Shown: positions 9,848-21,216, numbered from the stretch's first letter. The stretch is DNA of 64,000 nucleotides from Verticillium longisporum (GCA_019188255.1 JAETXT010000006.1:4526001-4590000); one strand, 5' to 3'. Notes: generated from the letters alone by a model not told the origin. Numbers and translations are program-made.

Positions 9848-12133
9848 GATACGACGATGCGTGAGCCGTTGGAGCTGGCAGAGCTGGCGGGTGACGGGTC
9901 GAGGGTTCAGATTGGCGAGTTGGGAGCGGCTGAGGTCCTTAGATACGGTCCGGCTGGCAGGTCTCAAGGCGGTTAGGTGTCTCAGGGCGTAGCGTCGTCT
10001 TGGCTGTGGTTTTGGGCAAGGCGTGATGCGGCTGGCGTGGTCCCTTTTGGATGAAGGTGGCAGCAGGTTGGAGGATGGGGAGAAAGAGTGGTGAAGTCGA
10101 CATGAGTGCGTCTTGAAAAAAAAAGGCAGTCTCGAGGTGAGGCACCTTCTTCAGGCCAAGATGGGTACTTCCCTATGCAGAAGTAAAGAAGTCGGCTCCG
10201 CGTGGATATACAGTCCTACATGGGGAAAGAGGGAGTCGCACGAGTGTCTTGTACGTGATCGCGCTTGCCGTGTCCTGGTCTTTGCTTTCTTCACCTCACG
10301 ATGCACTCACGGTAGAAGACGAAATGTTCATGTCGAAACAGTATCGTGGGAGGAAGAAGAAGATGAAGAAGGGGCGGGGGGGAAAGAGGGACATGGCCTT
10401 GGGACATGGACTCTTAGAGGCGGACCCTGTGTGACGGTACCGTGGACCCGACGATGGCAGTGATGATGCCCTGACACGACACGGACATGGCCGCTCGCAC
10501 ACGCTGCATGCACGAGAGCATACGGACCTGCATCCCCCCTGCTCTTCTCTCCTTCTCGTTACCTTGCAGGCAGGATTCCTTCTCGAAGAGGGGGCCCCAC
10601 GTCTCTCGCTTACTGAGGAGAGCTAACCGGGCCAGATCAGGAAGACTGGTCACAGGCCGAACCAGGCGGTCGGGCATGGTGGCTGTTTTGCGTCTTGCTT
10701 GGGCATGGCGGAATTGAGGCCGGGGCGGGTCGCTGGCCGAGAGAGGAGGGCCCGCCGATGGAGGTTCGGACTTCGGGGAATAAAGACAGTGGCTCGAAGG
10801 CGCAGGGCACGCAGGCGCAGGGCGTTTTGCTGCTGCGTGGACCACCGTTCCCTTGCCCTCCGGTGCATCCGTTCATGGCATCGTCATCGATCTCTGGATG
10901 AGGGGGGACATGTCAACTGGCTGGCTGGGCGGGCGGGCGACGAGAGAGAGGGCAAGCGAGTAAACATATTCCTTGATGATGCGAGACAAACAGACAGACC
11001 CCCAAAGCATGGAGGCAATTCCGTCTTCTCGCTTGACCTAGCAACGGGCGAGCCTCATCACGGTTAGATCGCCGTCGTGGTCTGGCGAGATGGCGGGCGA
11101 CTGAGGGAGCGCCCCCAGGTATGGCAGCGGGGCGTGGGACAGCAGTGCCGGGACCGCTACCCTACCGCTACAGCGCATGGAAGCCACTGGGGAAGCCACT
11201 GAAGCACGCAGATTAGCTGATCACCGCCCGGGCGAATGGGCGAATGGCGCGCCGGCAGCCGGGCTTCAGCGTCCCGACGCTGCGTCGAGGGCCCAATCAG
11301 CGGCTGTACGTAGCGAGCAGCATTTGCGTTCAGTGCTAGGTACCTGTGATTCTTGGCTTGGTACTGTAGAGCCTTTTGGTGGGCCATTTTTTCTGTCGAG
11401 TGCTTGCTGCTAGGTACCTAAGGTGATGGCACTTGAGGCCCCTCGCTTCCTGATCGGCACGTGTTTGTGCGCCACATTATGCGCCCCTTTCGATTGACCG
11501 CCTCTCCCTCATCCCTTGCTCGGTAGAGTGCCTGCTCGGTAGAGGTACTCCACGAAGCCATCATCGTCCCTCCCAACGCCGCCAACGTGTCACTGCCCAC
11601 CCGATGCAGGCCACATGCGTCCTCGCAACCGGACCCTTCGACGAGCGTCTCGCTTAAGAAAGAAATACCGCTTACGAAAGAAATACAGAACATGGTCGAT
11701 CCCTGAACACGCCCCATCTCGATGCCCGCACTGTCCTGTTGTCTCGAATGCCATCCCAGCGAGCCGGGTCCCGACATGGTCAGATGAGGCGACTGCATCT
11801 CGTCGGCAGACACGGCGGCCTCGTTCCGCAGAGGCCAAAACGCCAAGCAACGCCAGTGCTGTCCTCACGAACCTACTGTCCCTATGCAGACCGGATCATC
11901 TGGGACATGCATTTTCTTGTTTCCTGATGCTGCACTACCTGACCGACAATAATACTGACCAACAATAATACTGACCAACAATAATACTGACCAACAATAA
12001 TACTGACCAACAATCTGCTCCGCCTACTGGCTGTCTCTTCCCCCGCCGCCGCCGCTACATCTCTTGCTCTGTCCAACCTGCTCCGTGCCGTCGTGCTCTG
12101 ACCAATCTACTTCTCCATGTCGTCTTGCGCCGA
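9848..12133. other. Intergenic, no gene seen
   Basis: 2.3 kb upstream of the carotenoid oxygenase and downstream of the RING-like gene. The open frames have no family motif and shifting composition. Contains a 16-bp tandem array at 11939-12014, a local duplication of GGCGCAGGGC near 10800-10822, and AGGTACCT-type palindromes near 11338 and 11412. Confidence 0.5.
11939..12014. repeat. 16-bp tandem repeat, 4.75 copies
   Basis: Unit CTGACCAACAATAATA; the first copy differs by one base (CTGACCGAC) and the last is cut after 12 bases. It is AT-rich compared with its surroundings and lies about 120 bp beyond the stop codon of the RING-like gene. Confidence 0.97.
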
Positions 12134-13795
12134 CTACCCAACCGTGCCGTCGTCCGCTGGCTGCTCCTCCCTGACAGCCGCCAGGAACCGCTGCGCCATC
12201 CGCGGCTGGCGGCCCCACGACTGAAAGCCCAGACGGCAGTCCGGGCACGACCAGTCCGTCTCGGGCCCCTGCCGGACGAGCAGCTGGAAGAGGCGCCGCG
12301 CCCCAAACACGTGCCCGCACTGCACAATCTCGACCGGCACCTCGCCCTCGCAGGACCTGTCCCGCTCGTAGTAGAACTCCCAGTCCTCCTTGTCGCGCGA
12401 CCTCTCGTCCGCCGACGTGCGCGAGTGCACCGACGTGCCGTGACTCTCGCCCTGACCGTGACCCGCCGGGCTGGCCGCGAGGAGCGCGGCGCCGTCCGCC
12501 GCGTCAAAGTACGCGTTCGTGCAGAGCGGGCAGCAGAGGAGGTCCTGCGCGCCCTGTGGCACGTCGCCGCCCTGTGGCACGTCGCCGCCCTGCGTCTGGT
12601 GCTGCATCGCCGCGCGGAGCTGCGCGCCCGTGAGCTCGCGCGTCAGGAACCAGAAGAGAAGCTGGCTCTGCTGGTAGACCGTCTCCTTGCCGAACCAGTC
12701 GCTCTTCTGCTGCACGAGCCACGTCCTGCACGCGTCGTCGACGTCCTGTAGGCCGCGCCGCACCGCCGCCGTCGTCATGTGCGTTGTGATTGTGCTCGCG
12801 AGTTGCTCGAGGGCCGGCAGGCTCGGCCGTCGCCGCCACGGTGCCGGCACGACCTCGAAGAGCCGCTCGAGCACGAGCTGCAGCCGTGCGTCCGACAGCC
12901 CAATGTCCTCGACCATCATGTGGCCCAGGCACCGCAGCACCGCCGTCCTCACCCCGTTGTCGTGCGCCTCCATGTCGAGCATCTCCGGCTCGTCGCCCCA
13001 CGCCCTGTGCCACGGCCGCGACGCTCTGTCCTCGAGCAGGAGCGTCGTGCGCGCCTGGTGCTCGGGCAGCGTCGTGCGGGACGTGGACTGCGCCTCCCAG
13101 GACGGCTGGCACCGCGCCCGGCCGTCGCGGAAGAACGGGAACGCCTCTTTGCGCTCGGCATGCTCCCTGCGCAGCCGCGTCTCGCTCGCCGCCTCGGCAG
13201 TCGCCCGTTCGATGACTTCTTGATGACGGCTTGGGTGCACGGCGTCGCGCCGGTAGACGAGGTCGCGGATCGGCTGGCCTGCGCGCGTGGCGGCCATGGT
13301 GCGCAAGGCGATGGCGGGGTTGTAGAGGAACCGCTTGACGTCGGAAGCGTTGGCGTCGCAGCGGCAGCGGTTGAGCCAGTGGCTGTGCTCCTTGCAGGCC
13401 GTCTCGCGGGTGAGCCAGGCGTAGGCGGCGTAAATATCGTCCCAGGAGAGAGCGCCGCGGGGTCCCCAGGTGTGGGTGAGGAGACAGCCGATGAGAGGCC
13501 GCATGTACGAGGCCCAGTCACTGGCGTAGCGGTCGGCAAACTGGGCATCAACGTCGTCGTCGCGAGGTGTTGTCCAGGTTACGACGACGTCGGGAAGGCC
13601 AGCGGGCGTGACGAGAGACGACCGGCCGGTGCATGAGGGGCAGCCGTAGGGATGACGGGTTTCGCGGCGGTCCCAGAGGTCGGCGGGACAGGGTTCGAGG
13701 GCGGCGCAGAGAATGTTGACCTTCTCGACGTGCGTCTTGACGTCGCGCTCCTCCTCGCCGAGGCATGTATAGATACGTACGTCTCGGATGCACAT
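12134..13795 (-). CDS. Hypothetical protein with degenerate RING-like zinc finger
   Basis: Single open frame, 553 aa, from the ATG at 13795; an upstream exon cannot be excluded. Near residue 420 LLCCPLC supplies a C-x2-C pair, near 492 QCGH supplies C-x-H, and near 517 SCPDC supplies a final C-x2-C. That is the outline of a C3HC4 RING, but about 65 residues, rich in Ser, Asp and Arg, separate the first pair from CGH, and no Cys/His pair follows CGH (VFGARRLFQLL), so at most one zinc site is complete. The N-terminal 400 residues are Trp- and Arg-rich with no domain I recognise. A QGGDVP hexapeptide is duplicated just before the finger (18-bp repeat near 12549-12590). E3 ligase activity is possible but not supported by a full ligand set. 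Confidence 0.72.
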   Translation of the reverse strand: MCIRDVRIYTCLGEEERDVKTHVEKVNILCAALEPCPADLWDRRETRHPYGCPSCTGRSSLVTPAGLPDVVVTWTTPRDDDVDAQFADRYASDWASYMRPLIGCLLTHTWGPRGALSWDDIYAAYAWLTRETACKEHSHWLNRCRCDANASDVKRFLYNPAIALRTMAATRAGQPIRDLVYRRDAVHPSRHQEVIERATAEAASETRLRREHAERKEAFPFFRDGRARCQPSWEAQSTSRTTLPEHQARTTLLLEDRASRPWHRAWGDEPEMLDMEAHDNGVRTAVLRCLGHMMVEDIGLSDARLQLVLERLFEVVPAPWRRRPSLPALEQLASTITTHMTTAAVRRGLQDVDDACRTWLVQQKSDWFGKETVYQQSQLLFWFLTRELTGAQLRAAMQHQTQGGDVPQGGDVPQGAQDLLCCPLCTNAYFDAADGAALLAASPAGHGQGESHGTSVHSRTSADERSRDKEDWEFYYERDRSCEGEVPVEIVQCGHVFGARRLFQLLVRQGPETDWSCPDCRLGFQSWGRQPRMAQRFLAAVREEQPADDGTVG

Positions 13796-14718
13796 GGCCG
13801 CATTGGTTAGGCGTGATATCTTGCCGTTCCGTAGAAAACTGACTCAGTTCATGAGACCACTGTTAGGAACAAGAGAAATCGTTGGGTTAAAATGCCTGAC
13901 CATGGTCTTATGAGGATCATCTGGACGTCGTCATGGCGAGCCGCTGCTGGGCTCGGAGGGCACACGAAATGCTAGAAGAACCTTTGTTGAATCGCCTGAA
14001 CTTGAAAAGCACATGGCTTCTTGTCCTACATTCCAGCGAGATCTCGGGTAGGCTTCGCCTGGCAAAGGATGGTTTCTGAGGAAGGCGTGACAATGGGGGA
14101 TGTGCTATCCTTTGTTCGTCGAGAAACCGACAACAAGGGCCGTCTGGCTTCGATCATTTTGGGCGCCCGGAAAAGGTAACGGCGGGATTAGGCTGTTCTC
14201 ATTACAAAGAATCTCGAGTTTGCTTTCCCAATGAGAGACTTGGGAGGATGCTGTAGTCCTTGATCTGGGATGAAAGGGCGGTCATTGCGAGAATGGTGGT
14301 GGGATTGGAGAGCGTGATAGCCGATTGTAACTAAATTGGTGGTGAAAATGGGCATGCGGGAATGTTGGCTGAGTTTCAGAGTAGTCTACCGCGATGATAG
14401 ACGAGAAGATTTGATAGAAATATGCATGTGGTTGTGTTCCATCCAGCCCATGGCTCAACAGTCGAGCAGAGCTCTGCCCGGGTTAGGGTCGATCTCACCA
14501 GGGGTCGCCCCACAGCGGGAGGCCCTGGCCCATGCGGCCAACCCCGCTGACCGCTGCCCACTGCCCGCTGGGTCGTCGTTGCTGGCCTCCGAGAATCCAC
14601 CCAAAGTCAATAAACTGAGCCAGACCAAACGTCAACCTTCCTGTCCATTGACAGCTCCCGCGACTCACCGCCTCGAGCAGCCCTTTTACGACAGCGACAG
14701 CCGCGCGAAAAAGACACC
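13796..14718. other. Intergenic, divergent promoters of RING-like gene and MAD2
   Basis: About 920 bp with no supported gene. It is less GC-rich than the coding regions. No repeat or clear motif was noticed. Confidence 0.5.
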
Positions 14719-15766
14719 ATGGCACCCAAGGAAGACAAGGACAAGGATGCCTCCAAGGTGCACAAGCTCGCCCTGAGGGGCAGCGCCAAGCTCGTTGCCG
14801 AATTCGTATGTCGTCGCACACTCGAAGCTCCAGCTCGAACTTCCAATGCAGAAACGCTGACGACTCCTCACCTGCAGTTCCAATACTCGATCCACACCAT
14901 TCTGTACGATGGCACTGCCTATTCTCTCGCCGCGATCGACCGCTGACCAACGCCAGGTTCCAACGAGGTGTCTACCCCGCCGAAGACTTCTCAGTGTATG
15001 TCGGCACCTCCGTCCCGACCTCGCCGACAACCTGCTGACCCTCACTCCAGCGTCAAGAAATATGGCCTCAACATGCTCGGTCCGTCTGAAGAAACATGTC
15101 CAAGCACCCGAACCTTTCCTTTGCTAAGCCACAGCAGTCTCCTCCGACGACCAGGTCCGCGCCTACATCAAGAAGATCATGGGCCAGCTCGACCGCTGGA
15201 TGAAGTACGGCAAGATCTCCAAGCTCGTCATCGTCATCACGAGCAAGGACACGGGCGAGCACGTCGAGCGCTGGCAGTTTGACGTCCAAATCTTCAACCA
15301 GCACAAGTCGTCCAAGTCCAAAGCCGCAAAGGCCGACCAGGAGAACGCCGCGCCCGTGTGAGTTTCCGTCCTGCCCCCACGACTGCAACATCCTGTTCTG
15401 TGTCTTTTTTTCTTCTTTTCTTTCCTCGTCTCTTCTTTCCCTTAAGCTCCAAGCATCGGTAGCCCAAAACTGACGTCCCTCGCCGCCAGTGCCGAAGACG
15501 CGCCCGAGAAGACGGAAAAGGAAATCCAGGACGAGATCGCCGCCATCTTCCGTCAGATCACCGCCTCCGTCACCTTCCTGCCCCAGCTCGACGGCGACTG
15601 CACCTTCAACGTGCTCGTCTACGCCGACGCCGACAGCGAGGTGCCCGTCGAGTGGGGCGACAGCGACGCCAAGGAGATTGAGAACGCCGAGCGCGTCCAG
15701 CTGCGCGGCTTCAGCACGAGCAACCACCGCGTCGACACGCTCGTGAGCTACCGCCTGGCCGAGTAG
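14719..15766 (+). CDS. MAD2: Spindle assembly checkpoint protein MAD2 (HORMA domain)
   Basis: Six exons, join(14719..14805, 14878..14903, 14957..14995, 15051..15079, 15138..15357, 15490..15766), 225 aa, close to the usual ~205. Junctions restore LRGSAKLVAEF, FQYSIHTILFQRGVYPAEDF, VKKYGLNMLVSSDDQVRAY, MGQLDRWM, KLVIVITSKDTGEHVERWQFD and a C-terminal HRVDTLVSYRLAE safety belt. MAD2 is a HORMA protein that binds Mad1 at unattached kinetochores and sequesters Cdc20, holding the anaphase-promoting complex inactive. A basic/acidic insert, QHKSSKSKAAKADQENAAP, extends the loop before the last exon. Two exons are very short (26 and 29 nt), which makes automatic prediction error-prone here. Convergent with the deubiquitinase gene. 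Confidence 0.95.
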
Positions 15767-16247
15767 ATGGCGGGGTCACGAGCTGTTTTATTTTTCATTC
15801 TCGACAGACAGACAGACGGATATGGGCTTACTTAGTGACGAAGAATAAGGGAGAACACAGGTCGAAAGGTGCTTGGGTTAGAGGAATCAGGCAGGCAGGC
15901 GTACGGCGTTGACACCACTTTGGTTTGAGATATTCATCTCTATCATTCTCCACAAACTGGCACACGAGGACAGGCCATCATCTCTCGGCGAGGAGGTACC
16001 ATATGTCTATCAAAGCTACCGACGGCGCAGCTCGCCATGAAATGGATCGAGCCTTTGCGCAAAGAAATATGCCCTCCTGCCACCGTCTCCCTCTGCCCAA
16101 GTGTTTGCCATCCGACTTCATCATTCATGCTTGTTGCTTTTTGAACCCCTGCACCGCTGCTCATGCTGTCCCCAACCTCCTGTCCCTCCTGCTTTCATGC
16201 AGATGCAACCTCAACGCCATGTCAACCATCCACACACACCCCGCGCC
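15767..16247. other. Intergenic between convergent MAD2 and UBP14 genes
   Basis: 480 bp, presumably the two 3' UTRs; no gene or repeat of note. Confidence 0.5.
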
Positions 16248-18715
16248 CTACACCCTCTTGAAGAAGTAGACGTACGCAAACTTGCGCATCTCCTCGACCT
16301 CGCCTGCCTCGACCACCTTTTCGTCGTTGAAGAGCACCCACGACGGGTGATCGCCCGCCTGCCGGATGAAGGCGACGTAATGACTACACTCGGTTAGCGT
16401 CTTGCACGATGTAGAAGAAGGGAAATCGTCCTACTCACCCAGCGTGAATGCTCGTGCCCTTGTGGCACACAATCGACTGCAGTTGAAAATTCGCCGGCAC
16501 GGCAGCGCTGCCCGCAGGCTCGGCCGGCGTGGCACTCTCCGCCGCAGGCGCAGCCTCGTCGTCAAAGGTGCCCTGGTCATCGGGGTGGCTGAACAGCCAC
16601 TCCACCGCCCTCTCGACGTCTCCGCCCGTCTCGCGCAGCGCCTTCTTGGCCTGGGGCGCACCGAAGCCCATGGCTCCGAGCATCTCAATCTTCTCGGGAT
16701 CAGCCGTGTCGCCGCCGGCAGCGGCGCCTCCGAGGTCGAGAGGCGCATCAATGTCGGGGTCCTCCATGTGAGCGAAGAGCCACTCCATGGCCGAGTCGGC
16801 GCTCGCGTTGCCCGTCGCGTGGAGGGCCTTTTCGCAGCGGTTCCGCGGGAAGCCCATGGCCTCGAGCTGGACGACTGCCTCGGCGTTGGGCTCAAAGGAG
16901 GGTGCTTTGCTCTCGGCTTCCTCTGGCAGCTGCTCCTCGCCGGGTTGGAGACCTGGCGAGAGGTAGGCGTCCAGGGGGAAGGCTTCGTCGGGCACGATGA
17001 CGGGGACGTCAATCTTGACGGGCACCCAGTTGATGACGGCCATCTTCTTGGCGTTGACGACGAGCACATCGGGCAGCGTCTTGAAGAGGGACCTCTTTGT
17101 GTAGCCGTCTTTGCTGCCGCAGGAGGAGCAGGTCAGCTCGACCGCCTCCTCGGCGGTGAAGTTGTCGAGGCACTCCTTGAGCGTGACGGGTGCGTACTGG
17201 TCTCCCTTGGTCTCGCCGTCCTCTGTCGCGGGAAACTTCTCGAGGGGAACGTTGATGAAGATGTTGTCCTGCTCGTTGGTCGTGTACCTCACCTTCTTGC
17301 ATCCTGTGCACTGGAGGCGCTGCTCCAGAACGAAGCGGAACTGCTGGGTCGGGTCCTGGAGGCCGACGGGGTGGTTCGTCCGGGTGATGAGCTTGAAGAG
17401 GTGCTGCAGAAGCTCGAATGCGTCCTGCTGGCGCATCGTGGAGAACTCGGCGTGGCCACGGCCGATGAGGTGCTTGAGCATGGCGGGGGCCAAGCCCTTT
17501 TGGTATGTGAGATGGGGCGTCTCGTCCGACACGGGAGCTTCGGGGTCGGGCTTGGAGTAGCGGCCAGAGTGCAGGCCGTCGGCCATCTTGCGCAACTGCG
17601 TCTCGAGGTCGGCTGCGGGGTCTTCGACGACGGGCAGGTCGAGGTTGGGTTGGAAGTAGCGCGTCTTGAATGATGGCATATCAAAGAGGCACTGGATGAT
17701 GCTCGCCAGGTAGCAGCTGTTTCCCAGGTTCTTCAGACCCGTAAGGCTCGGACCGGTCAAAGGCTTCAGCTCCTGGCCGTCCTCGTTGGTCATGCTGAAA
17801 TCCCACTTGAGGTTCTGCTCAATTTGCATTTCCGTCAAGCTCTTCTCCGTCTTCTGTTGCTCGGCCAGGATGATGCCCCAGTGCGCCAGGTGCTGGTTGA
17901 GATCGCTGTCGATCCTCTCGTCGTCGCACTTGTAGCAGTAGACATCAGCGGTTCCCTCGGGCGTGATGGAGCCCAGCTTCACCGCAACGCCGTGACCAGA
18001 TTCTGTTGCGTGCGCCAGGGCGTGTGAGTTGCCGTCCACGCCGCCCATCTGTTTTCTGCCACAGCCGAGCGCGCCGCACTCGAGACAGAGCCAGAGATTC
18101 TCCTTCAGATCGCAACTCGAGCAGTGGCCGAGGCCCGCGGGCTCGATGGTCCGGCCCTCAGACTGCTGGAGCAGGAGAATGTGTTCACAGCTCGTGAGCT
18201 CCTGCTCCCAGGCCTTGACCTCCTCCTTCCGCGAAAAGGTGTTCGCCTTGAGGATGCCCTCGACAACAGGCGCCAGCTTTTCGCTCGTCTGGTCCAGCTC
18301 GGTGCTGCATTCGAGGCACTTGACGGTCGTCTTCGTATCGTACCTGTCCTCGTCCGTCTCGGCGGCGATGGCGAGCTTGGACATTTTGAAGGGAGGCTCG
18401 TCCCGCACGACGACCTTGCGCGATCGACGGATGTTGAGCACGAGCGGGTGGCTCCACAAGGCACGATGCAGCGAGGCGTGGTTGCGTTCACCGGCACAGC
18501 CGCCGTTGAAGCACTGCAGGCAGACATCGAGGCCGGCGGGGTCATCGATCGAGTCGAAACATTGCGTGCAGTCCTCTCGGTAGACGGACTGGGCGGCGGT
18601 GGGGGGCCTGAGAGCTGCAAGGGGCACGATGTCAGTCACGATCGACGTATATGATGACAGGCGGTTGTTGCAAAGTGGCTGACGTACTCAGGGACTCAAG
18701 GTGAGGACACGCCAT
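16248..18715 (-). CDS. UBP14: Ubiquitin carboxyl-terminal hydrolase 14 (USP5/isopeptidase T type)
   Basis: Three exons, complement(16248..16383, 16439..18614, 18688..18715), 779 aa. The first exon encodes only MACPHLESL plus one base; the start is chosen because it joins to TLRPPTAAQSVYREDC, as in the family. Domain order: a variant zinc finger (Cys pairs within ~20-60), the ZnF-UBP that reads free ubiquitin C termini (CSSCDLKENLWLCLECGALGCG, ~175-195), the catalytic Cys box GLKNLGNSCYLASIIQC (Cys 310), two UBA domains (EAMGFPRNRCEKAL and GAMGFGAPQAKKAL), and the His box GHYVAFIR just after intron 2. This enzyme disassembles unanchored polyubiquitin chains and keeps proteasomes supplied with free ubiquitin. 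All catalytic boxes are intact. Confidence 0.95.
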
Positions 18716-20446
18716 GTTTGTGCAGCTCTCTGTGTTGAAGGCACTGCCAGCTGTGGCGATGGTTTGTGCCTGGTAGTGGGGGTTCGTCTTGCGTAGTGAG
18801 AGTCGGCAAGGACAGTCGTGGGGGAAAGATGCAGGCTAGAGGAGGAATTCGGATAGAGTAAAAATGGTAGGCAAGCTCCAAGGCAGCCAAGATGCAGAGC
18901 TCTAGCAGATTCGGACGTTGCCTTGTCAGCCTGGTGTTGCTGCACGGCTTGTCGGTGTCGGTGGTGGTTGTCTGTCTGCTTGGTGGATGCCAGTGCCCCG
19001 CATGTACGTAATGCGCCCCAGGGCTGCAGCTTGGGCGGCTCGAGACCCCGCCAGCCGCCAGAGCTGTCGCCCTGCGTCGAGGTGTGCACTAGCTGCCACT
19101 CGGTTTCAACCACACAGCGTCTCGGTTTCCCATGAGCTTCACTGCTTTTGTGTCAGATGGGGGGATGATCAGTGCTCGATTTGATATCAAGTTTGCTTGC
19201 AGGTCGACGGAAGATGTGTAATATTCTTGTAGTCTCCTGGTTCGTGCGACACGTATTGTGGCTCATGTGAATGCTTCGAGGACGTTGTCTACTGCCTTTC
19301 GGCATGGGACATGCACTTTTTGAATTCCAGGACAGCAAACAATTCGGCCATACACATCAAAGTATACCAACATATGCCTTTTGTTTCTTTTTTTGGGTCT
19401 CTTGTTTTTGCTCTCAAAATAGAAGAAATGGATTCCGGGGACTATAAGAGCTGGCGCAGACATGTTGTACTAGCACCTTGCTTCATGACGCAGAGGAAGA
19501 GGCACATGGCATCCGAGTCACGACAAAACCTGCATACAACTTACCCATACCGCCAGAGGCGACAGAAGATGCACAGAGCAGCAATCGTACCCCGCGCTCC
19601 ACATCAAAGGCCATCCTCCGGTCAAAGACCGACGGAGCATCATCACGGAGCATCAACGGAGATGCACGCGCAAGATAAGCCTTCAGACTTCGGCCAGTTG
19701 AGCTTTCTCTCGGCTCGACCCTGCATCCCTTTGGTGCCGAAATTAGGCCTCAGTACTTCATATGATCGACCGCCAAGTGGCAGAAAGTAGATATCGCCAA
19801 TTGAATTAAAGGATATAACGAATAGTACATCTACATGCCTGTACGTTACTAGTTTTTGACAGACCTACCCGCTCCAACTATGTACTGAAGGAGTACCTGT
19901 CAAGATCCACATTAGAGCTATTCAGGCAGGCGGTGATCAGTCTATGTACTGAGGCCTAATTTCGGCACCAAAGGGATGAAGGGCACCTCGCCACTAGCCT
20001 CAACTCGGCCATCAAGTGGGCACAGAGGCAACCTATCACGGCAGAAGCTATCTTATCAGATTATCAAGCAAGAGAGAAAAATCCGGGGAATCCTCTCCTA
20101 GAATCACGTGACCGCTGTCGACGCCGAGGGCCGAGCAAATAATGACTTAATGACCGATAATCGGGTTTGTTGATTGGCCACAGCAGCTGTCCACCACCGA
20201 GATCGCCGCGCTGCTTCTCCGTCACTGCAAGTCCCGCACTCCCATAATTTCTTATCCTCGCCTCCTCCTGCTAGCTGACCTAGGATTTTGCCATTTCATC
20301 ATCCCCTCAACACCACCCACATCCTGCGACTCTTGCCGGAAACCCAACAACGCAATCAGTCCGACACCTATTTTCATCGCTATAGTCCTTTGATCATCAA
20401 GGCGAAACAAAACACACCAGCAAACCATACACACCCCATATCCACA
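18716..20446. other. Intergenic with inverted-repeat element
   Basis: 1.7 kb between the divergent UBP14 and ISU1 genes; no supported gene. It contains the inverted-repeat arrangement at 19724-19978 and AT-rich flanks unlike the neighbouring genes. Confidence 0.5.
19724..19978. mobile_element. Possible MITE-like element with 33-bp perfect inverted arms
   Basis: The 33 bases at 19724-19756 (beginning CATCCCTTTGGTGCCGAAAT) recur as the exact reverse complement at 19946-19978. They enclose 189 bp of AT-rich, non-coding sequence. Outside the arms partial symmetry continues (a GGCCAGTTGAG-like segment on the left, CTCAACTCGGCC on the right), so the true ends may lie 30-40 bp further out. No target-site duplication could be fixed. 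No transposase is encoded. A degenerate transposon footprint is an alternative. Confidence 0.6.
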
Positions 20447-21216
20447 ATGCTTTCCAGGACTCTCCGCGCTGCTTCGCGCTCCGTCCTCTCGACGCCCATC
20501 CGGCCGACCACCATCGCCCCTCGCCAGCTCGCCCCTGCCGTCTCCGTCAACGCGACGAGAGCTTACCACGAAAAGGTCCTCGACCACTACTCAAGGCGTA
20601 TGACCTTTCCCGACCCCTGATATCACACTTGGCAACCAGAGGCTAACGTCGGGGTTTGGCAGCACGCAACGTCGGCACCCTGAAAGGTGACGATGTCGGA
20701 TCCGGTCTTGTCGGTGCCCCTGCCTGCGGCGATGTCATGAAGTGCGTTTCTTTCCTGTTCCTGACGTTTCCTGTTCCTGACGTTTCCTGTTCCTGATGTT
20801 TCCTGTTCCCGACACGATGCACACCGCGGCATGTCCTGTCGCCGTCGCTCGCTCCCGCCAATCGACACATGCTAACCCTTGCCCAGGATCAACATCCGCG
20901 TCGACCCCAACACCAACACCATCTCCGACGTCAAGTTCAAGACCTTTGGCTGTGGCAGCGCCATTGCCTCAAGTAGCTACCTGACCGAGCTCGTCAATGG
21001 CATGACCCTCGAGGAGGCCGGCCGCGTCAAGAACACCCAGATCGCCCAGGAGCTCAAGCTGCCCCCGTCAAGCTGCACTGCAGCATGCTCGCCGAGGACG
21101 GCACCAAGGCCGCCATTGCCGACTACTACACCAAGAACCCCAAGGCCAAGACCACCAACCTCGCCGGCACCGGCAAGACCACGCCCCTGGCTGACGCCGT
21201 CGCCGCCACTGCTTGA
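20447..21216 (+). CDS. ISU1: Iron-sulfur cluster assembly scaffold ISU1/IscU (apparent 1-base deletion)
   Basis: Exons join(20447..20597, 20663..20741, 20887..21216). A mitochondrial presequence, rich in Arg/Ser, precedes [19 protein letters not shown]. The scaffold on which mitochondrial 2Fe-2S clusters are built needs three Cys: the first is in [16 protein letters not shown] and the second in [18 protein letters not shown]; the third ([19 protein letters not shown]) is present but out of frame. The break falls in the run of five C at 21062-21066: six C would give LPPVKLHCS, the Hsp70-binding motif of the family, whereas the sequence as given reads LPPSSCTA. Beyond the break the family-like frame is open to the TGA at 21214. 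As this gene is normally essential, a homopolymer base-calling error is more likely than loss of function. Intron 2 carries a 16-bp minisatellite. Confidence 0.9.
20751..20813. repeat. 16-bp minisatellite in ISU1 intron 2, 4 copies
   Basis: Unit GTTTCCTGTTCCTGAC, four copies (the first lacks the initial G; the third and fourth each differ by one base). It makes up nearly half of the 145-nt intron. Confidence 0.95.

Noticed and set aside
16402..17673. 423-codon frame antisense to UBP14
   Set aside because: Shadow of the deubiquitinase coding strand with shadow-like composition.
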